A stretch of DNA of 44,595 nt, taken from assembly GCA_018005585.1 (NCBI GenBank), contig JAGMZX010000035.1, forward strand, positions 1 to 44,595. The letters are read 5' to 3'. The position numbers and the translations under genes were made by a program. Shown here one piece after another: positions 41,784 through 44,595 of the stretch. This DNA is from Candidatus Hydrogenedentota bacterium (GTDB taxonomy: Bacteria; Hydrogenedentota; Hydrogenedentia; Hydrogenedentales; JAGMZX01). The notes below the pieces were generated by a model. It did not search any database and had not been told where the DNA came from. It saw only the letters and a program-made list of their open reading frames with translations. Each line of letters starts with the position of its first letter. Position 1 is the stretch's first letter.

Positions 41784-43013
41784 ATGTATCGATTGAGTAC
41801 GCTTGCCATCATGAGTTCGTTGTGCCTGACGCTCTGGTGCGGCTCGGTTCCCGCAGCCACTTTCGAGGAGACCGAAGCCGCCATCCTCAAGACATGGAGC
41901 AACGTGAAGACGCTCACGGCTGACGTCGCTCTGGAGACTTCCGCGAAGGACGGCGGCGCCACGAGCGCGACCGGAAGCATCGTCATGCTGGTCGAAGCTC
42001 ATGTCGTCAAGTATCGCGAACAATTGACTATGCGCGTGGCGGAACCGGCGCCCATCGAAATGGCCATGGACTGTATCTTTGATGGCCAGGACCTCTACGT
42101 GATCAACGAGGTCTCGGGTGAGACGACCGTTCTGAAGACGCAACCAGGCGCAGGAGACGACATTCCTCCGCCGGGCGGGAAGGTCCTGCTGGATCAGGTG
42201 AAGGCGGATTTCACGGTCACGGTTGGCGAACAGCAGCGTGTCCACGGCAAGAATTGCCACGTACTGGAATGCACGCCCAAGGATACGACCGAAGGCGTAT
42301 CGCACTTGCGCCTCTTCATCGACCGGGAAACGGGCGTGGCTGTGCGCATGGAAATCACGCCGCAAACGGGCGACCCCATCATCGTGCGGTACAGCAATGT
42401 GAGACTCAACCGCGACGTGAACCCGGCCCAGTTCGTTTTCCATGCGCCCGAAGGTGTGCCCCTCCTGGAGGCCCGGCCTGCCGGTACGGTTCCCGAGACT
42501 GCGCCACAACCCGAGGCCACCGCTCCGCCCGCGGAAGCCGCGCCCGAACCTGCGCCACAACCCGAGGCCGCCGCTCCACCCGCGGAAGCCGCGCCCGAAC
42601 CTGCGCCACAACCCGAGGCCGCCGCTCCGCCCGCGGAAGCCGCGCCCGAACCTGCGCCACAACCCGAGGCCGCCGCTCCGCCCGCGGAAGCCGCGCCCGA
42701 AACTGCGCCACGACCCGAGGCCGCCGCTCCGCCCGCGGAAGCCGCGCCCGAAACTGCGCCACAACCCGAAGCCGCCGCTGCGCCCGCGGAGGCCGCGCCC
42801 ACAGCCGAGGCCATGCCCGAAGCACAGGCCGCTCTCCCACCTGCTGAGGAGGTCCTGGAATTGGAGGCAACCGCCCCGGTCGCGGAAGCCGATTCGGAAT
42901 CCGCCTTGTCTGGCCCATCCTCCGGAACCAGGCTGCAATTGCGGGGGGACGCTTTGTTCGAAAGCGAAGGCGAAGAAGACCCTGGCATCGGACTGGATGA
43001 CAACGGGCCTTGA
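41784..43013 (+). CDS. LolA-like exported protein with 17-residue repeat tail, copy 2
   Basis: A 409-residue paralogue of the preceding gene. The ATG at 41784 has AAGGA 7 bases upstream; signal peptide MYRLSTLAIMSSLCLTLWCG. The LolA-like domain (about 30-240) matches copy 1: TFEETEAAILKTWSNVKTLTADV, YVINEVSGETTVLKTQ, HGKNCHVLECTP, LFIDRETGVAVRMEI, YSNVRLNRDVNPAQFVFHAP. A tail of about 170 residues follows, containing six copies of a 17-residue Pro/Ala/Glu unit (PEPAPQPEAAAPPAEAA and variants), then acidic sequence. Such rods usually act as spacers or span the periplasm. The tail has no predicted membrane segment or cell-wall motif, so its purpose is unknown. Confidence 0.87.
   Translation: MYRLSTLAIMSSLCLTLWCGSVPAATFEETEAAILKTWSNVKTLTADVALETSAKDGGATSATGSIVMLVEAHVVKYREQLTMRVAEPAPIEMAMDCIFDGQDLYVINEVSGETTVLKTQPGAGDDIPPPGGKVLLDQVKADFTVTVGEQQRVHGKNCHVLECTPKDTTEGVSHLRLFIDRETGVAVRMEITPQTGDPIIVRYSNVRLNRDVNPAQFVFHAPEGVPLLEARPAGTVPETAPQPEATAPPAEAAPEPAPQPEAAAPPAEAAPEPAPQPEAAAPPAEAAPEPAPQPEAAAPPAEAAPETAPRPEAAAPPAEAAPETAPQPEAAAAPAEAAPTAEAMPEAQAALPPAEEVLELEATAPVAEADSESALSGPSSGTRLQLRGDALFESEGEEDPGIGLDDNGP
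42492..42797 (+). repeat. Six tandem 51-bp units inside the LolA-like gene
   Basis: Six in-frame 51-bp units code for 17 residues each; the inner units differ by only a few bases. The high similarity suggests recent expansion by slippage or unequal recombination, and the copy number probably varies between strains. Each unit preserves frame, so variation would change spacer length without truncating the protein. Confidence 0.9.
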
Positions 43014-43019
43014 AGGCAG

Positions 43020-43257
43020 GCCGGATCGCCGTGAATGCGCCGCGTGGACTTTCCGCGGAGCATCCCAAGAAGACACATGGCGTGCGGCGAACGAGATTAC
43101 CGCATGCTTCGACAAGGAGACGGGACTCGCGCTCCGTTTTGAGTACATACCAGGGGAAGACGGGGCATCGGACCGCATTTCACGCGAGAATGTTGGGATT
43201 GCGCCGGCACGGAACCCAAATGATTTTGTTTTCCAGGCTCTGACGCGGCCATCTTGA
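43020..43257 (+). pseudogene. C-terminal remnant of a third LolA-like copy
   Basis: In another frame just after copy 2, the sequence reads ECAAWTFRGASQEDT, then ITACFDKETGLALRFEYI and RNPNDFVFQAL before a stop at 43257. This parallels the C-terminal half of copy 1 (CHVIEGSM, LYFDKETGAPVKMEL, LKADLFVF). The N-terminal half is missing and no ribosome site or start is seen. It is therefore read as a degraded third paralogue, probably a deletion product of tandem duplication. Confidence 0.7.
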
Positions 43258-43616
43258 ACCGCACGGCCCTTCCCGCCGGGAGTGCGGCGCCGGACGCAGC
43301 GCGTTGATAAACGCCGTCAGGCACATGCGCGGAAATATAAGCCCTCCGGTCTGTGTTCCAGAATTACGTTTACGAGCGCCCCGTAAAGGTCTGACGATGG
43401 TCACAGGCCTTGTGCGCGGGCCCATGAACGGTCGGGGAGCCTCGTGAAACCAAAAACACGCGAAAGACTCGCCGCAGTTTCCCTGGCGAGCCTTATTCCG
43501 GGCGGCAGGTGTGGACACGCAAAGCCGGTATTGTTATTATCCGGTCTTTTCGCCCTCTGTCGAGTCACCGGGGGACAGGTACTGAAACTCGGGCGCGAGG
43601 AGGCCTTAAACGGATC
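43258..43616 (+). other. Intergenic region before sdhC
   Basis: About 360 bases with no recognisable gene. It contains the sdh promoter at 43512-43540; otherwise I see nothing I can support. Confidence 0.5.
43512..43540 (+). promoter_or_regulatory. Strong sigma70-like promoter of the sdh operon
   Basis: TGGACA (43512-43517), a 17-base spacer and TATTAT (43535-43540). Each box matches consensus at five of six positions. The predicted start is about 70 bases before the sdhC ATG. Confidence 0.65.
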
Positions 43617-44300
43617 ATGAGCATTTCACGAAGCAGCCTGTGGCGGAGCACCGTGTTGCGTGAACTGGCGCTGTCGCTGGCCGGCATCGGCCTCGTCGGC
43701 TTCATCTTGATGCATCTCGCAGGCAATCTGCTTATCTATGCGGGACCCGACGCCTTCAACGCCTACTCGAAGAAACTGCACGACCTGGGCGCGTTGCTCT
43801 GGGTGGCGCGCATCGGCCTCATTGCCATCTTCACGTTGCACGTGGTCATTACGGCCTCGCTCTGGTGGAAGAACCGTTACACCCGTGCGCAGCGGTACGC
43901 GGTTACGGTGCGGCGCACGCGCAAGACCATCGCGACACGCACCATGATTATTACCGGCGCCCTCATCTTTGTGTTTGCATGCATACACCTGCTCGATTTC
44001 ACCTTTGCAGACAAGGAAGGCCCCAAGTCACTCATCGACGGCGCCAGTCTGGGGCTGTACGGCGTCGTATGGAACGGGTTCGCGAACCCGCTGCGCGCCA
44101 TCGCCTACGTCGTATTCATGTGTTGCGTCGGATTTCACCTGAGCCACGCCATTTCAAGCCTGTGTATCACGCTCGGCGCCGAAAACGACCGCTTCGTGGA
44201 AAGAGCAGACTTGGCGGCGAAGGTCATCGGCGCTCTTGTGGCTGTCGCGTTCAGTTCGATTCCCCTTTACGTGCTGGTGCGGTCGCACCTGTTGGGATAG
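43617..44300 (+). CDS. sdhC: Succinate dehydrogenase/fumarate reductase cytochrome b subunit
   Basis: Integral membrane subunit of complex II, 227 residues, of the single-polypeptide cytochrome b558 type (Bacteroidetes/Wolinella-like), which binds two hemes and quinone. Five helices are visible: [86 protein letters not shown] and [19 protein letters not shown]. Heme-ligand His candidates are in HLAGN, TLHVV, IHLLDF and HLSHAI. GAGGAGG lies 13 bases before the ATG. The flavoprotein gene starts 11 bases after the stop. The type is compatible with menaquinone and with either succinate oxidation or fumarate reduction. Confidence 0.93.
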   Translation: MSISRSSLWRSTVLRELALSLAGIGLVGFILMHLAGNLLIYAGPDAFNAYSKKLHDLGALLWVARIGLIAIFTLHVVITASLWWKNRYTRAQRYAVTVRRTRKTIATRTMIITGALIFVFACIHLLDFTFADKEGPKSLIDGASLGLYGVVWNGFANPLRAIAYVVFMCCVGFHLSHAISSLCITLGAENDRFVERADLAAKVIGALVAVAFSSIPLYVLVRSHLLG

Positions 44301-44311
44301 GAGGCTGCCCC

Positions 44312-44595
44312 ATGCTCGAGTCGCATATTCCCGGCGGACCCATCGCGGAGAAATGGACCCGCCACAGGGACCATCTCAGACTGGTCAACCCGGCGAACAA
44401 GCGCAAATACACCGTCATCGTCGTGGGCACGGGGCTGGCCGGCGCGTCGGCCGCCGCATCGCTCTCGGAACTCGGGTATCAAGTCAAAGCGTTCTGTTTC
44501 CAGGACACGCCCCGCCGCGCCCACAGCATTGCGGCGCAGGGCGGCATCAACGCCGCGAAGAACTACCAGAATGACAACGACAGTATCTACCGCCT
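44312..44595 (+). CDS. sdhA: Succinate dehydrogenase/fumarate reductase flavoprotein subunit, 3'-truncated by the window
   Basis: The first 94 residues are present. The ATG at 44312 is preceded by GGAGG. The FAD-binding Rossmann motif is [14 protein letters not shown] (35-48). His71 in [20 protein letters not shown] is the residue expected to bind FAD covalently. The [17 protein letters not shown] ending is characteristic of the Bacteroidetes/Wolinella-type long SdhA/FrdA. The rest, and presumably sdhB, lie beyond the window. This flavoprotein together with sdhC forms part of the TCA cycle or a fumarate-respiration complex, electrons passing through quinone. Confidence 0.93.
   Translation, partial: MLESHIPGGPIAEKWTRHRDHLRLVNPANKRKYTVIVVGTGLAGASAAASLSELGYQVKAFCFQDTPRRAHSIAAQGGINAAKNYQNDNDSIYR

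Noticed and set aside
42492-42797. Regularly spaced repeats as a CRISPR array
   Set aside because: Units are contiguous without unique spacers and translate into an in-frame protein repeat.
41169-43178. Minus-strand frame with a Gly/Arg-rich repeat protein (FGRGFRGRSGGLG units)
   Set aside because: The repeats are only the complement of the 51-bp units in the LolA-like gene, which has a signal peptide, ribosome site and a paralogue.

Overview
The window looks like chromosome of an uncultured, GC-rich, Gram-negative heterotroph from the Planctomycetes/Lentisphaerae/Hydrogenedentes-type group. My best guess is a Hydrogenedentota (NKB19) member, but this is inference from gene content: prepilin-like H-X-DG proteins with a near-invariant N-terminus, a Tat-exported sulfatase, GH28/GH38/GH172/GH116-type enzymes, DUF362, GxGYxYP and GH99-like proteins. 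There is no rRNA, tRNA, CRISPR array, phage or intact transposon. Most genes have a clear Shine-Dalgarno sequence, and many are translationally coupled.

Layout. 1-1371 (+): the 3' part of an LRR protein, overlapping a convergent methyltransferase. 1314-5866 (-): a glycosyltransferase and a two-cluster ferredoxin, then nrfH-nrfA (ammonifying nitrite reductase) and the methyltransferase. 6408-9002 (+): a GH38 mannosidase. 9017-9358 (-): L-rhamnose mutarotase. 9565-14631 (+): class IIA aldolase, a DUF2179 membrane protein, iolB, iolC and a sulfatase. 14829-16870 (+): a methyltransferase and a GH28 polygalacturonase, convergent with a GH99-like protein (16854-17960, -). 18173-23523 (+): a tungsten/molybdenum block of aldehyde:ferredoxin oxidoreductase, a 62-residue CQLGCF protein, a ModE-type regulator and WtpABC-type ABC uptake. 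23620-27726 (+): two paralogous prepilin-like proteins bracketing a SUOX-fold protein and a LacI regulator. 27988-32457 (+): GH172/DUF2961, a lone GH116 N-terminal domain, and an alpha/beta-hydrolase/amidohydrolase fusion. 32824-34446 (+): a more AT-rich two-gene islet with an elaborate promoter region. 34537-40686 (-): GxGYxYP protein, DUF6498-like membrane protein, enolase-superfamily enzyme, DUF362 lipoprotein. 40920-43257 (+): two LolA-like paralogues, one with a 17-residue repeat tail, and the remnant of a third. 43617-end (+): sdhC and the start of sdhA/frdA.

How it fits together. The organism appears to harvest plant or algal polysaccharide (galacturonan, mannose, rhamnose, sulfated sugars, possibly inositol). 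It also carries anaerobic electron-transfer options: nitrite ammonification, a ferredoxin-linked tungsten aldehyde oxidoreductase, and succinate dehydrogenase/fumarate reductase. The AOR gene sits directly before its likely metal supply and sensor genes. The most unusual items are the hydrolase-amidohydrolase fusion, a highly structured leader in front of the SUOX-like gene, the repeat-tailed LolA-like family with a decayed copy, and the regulatory region of the 32.5-34.4 kb islet. I see no unmistakable new multi-gene system. The AOR/CQLGCF/ModE/Wtp block with its downstream structured leader is the nearest candidate.
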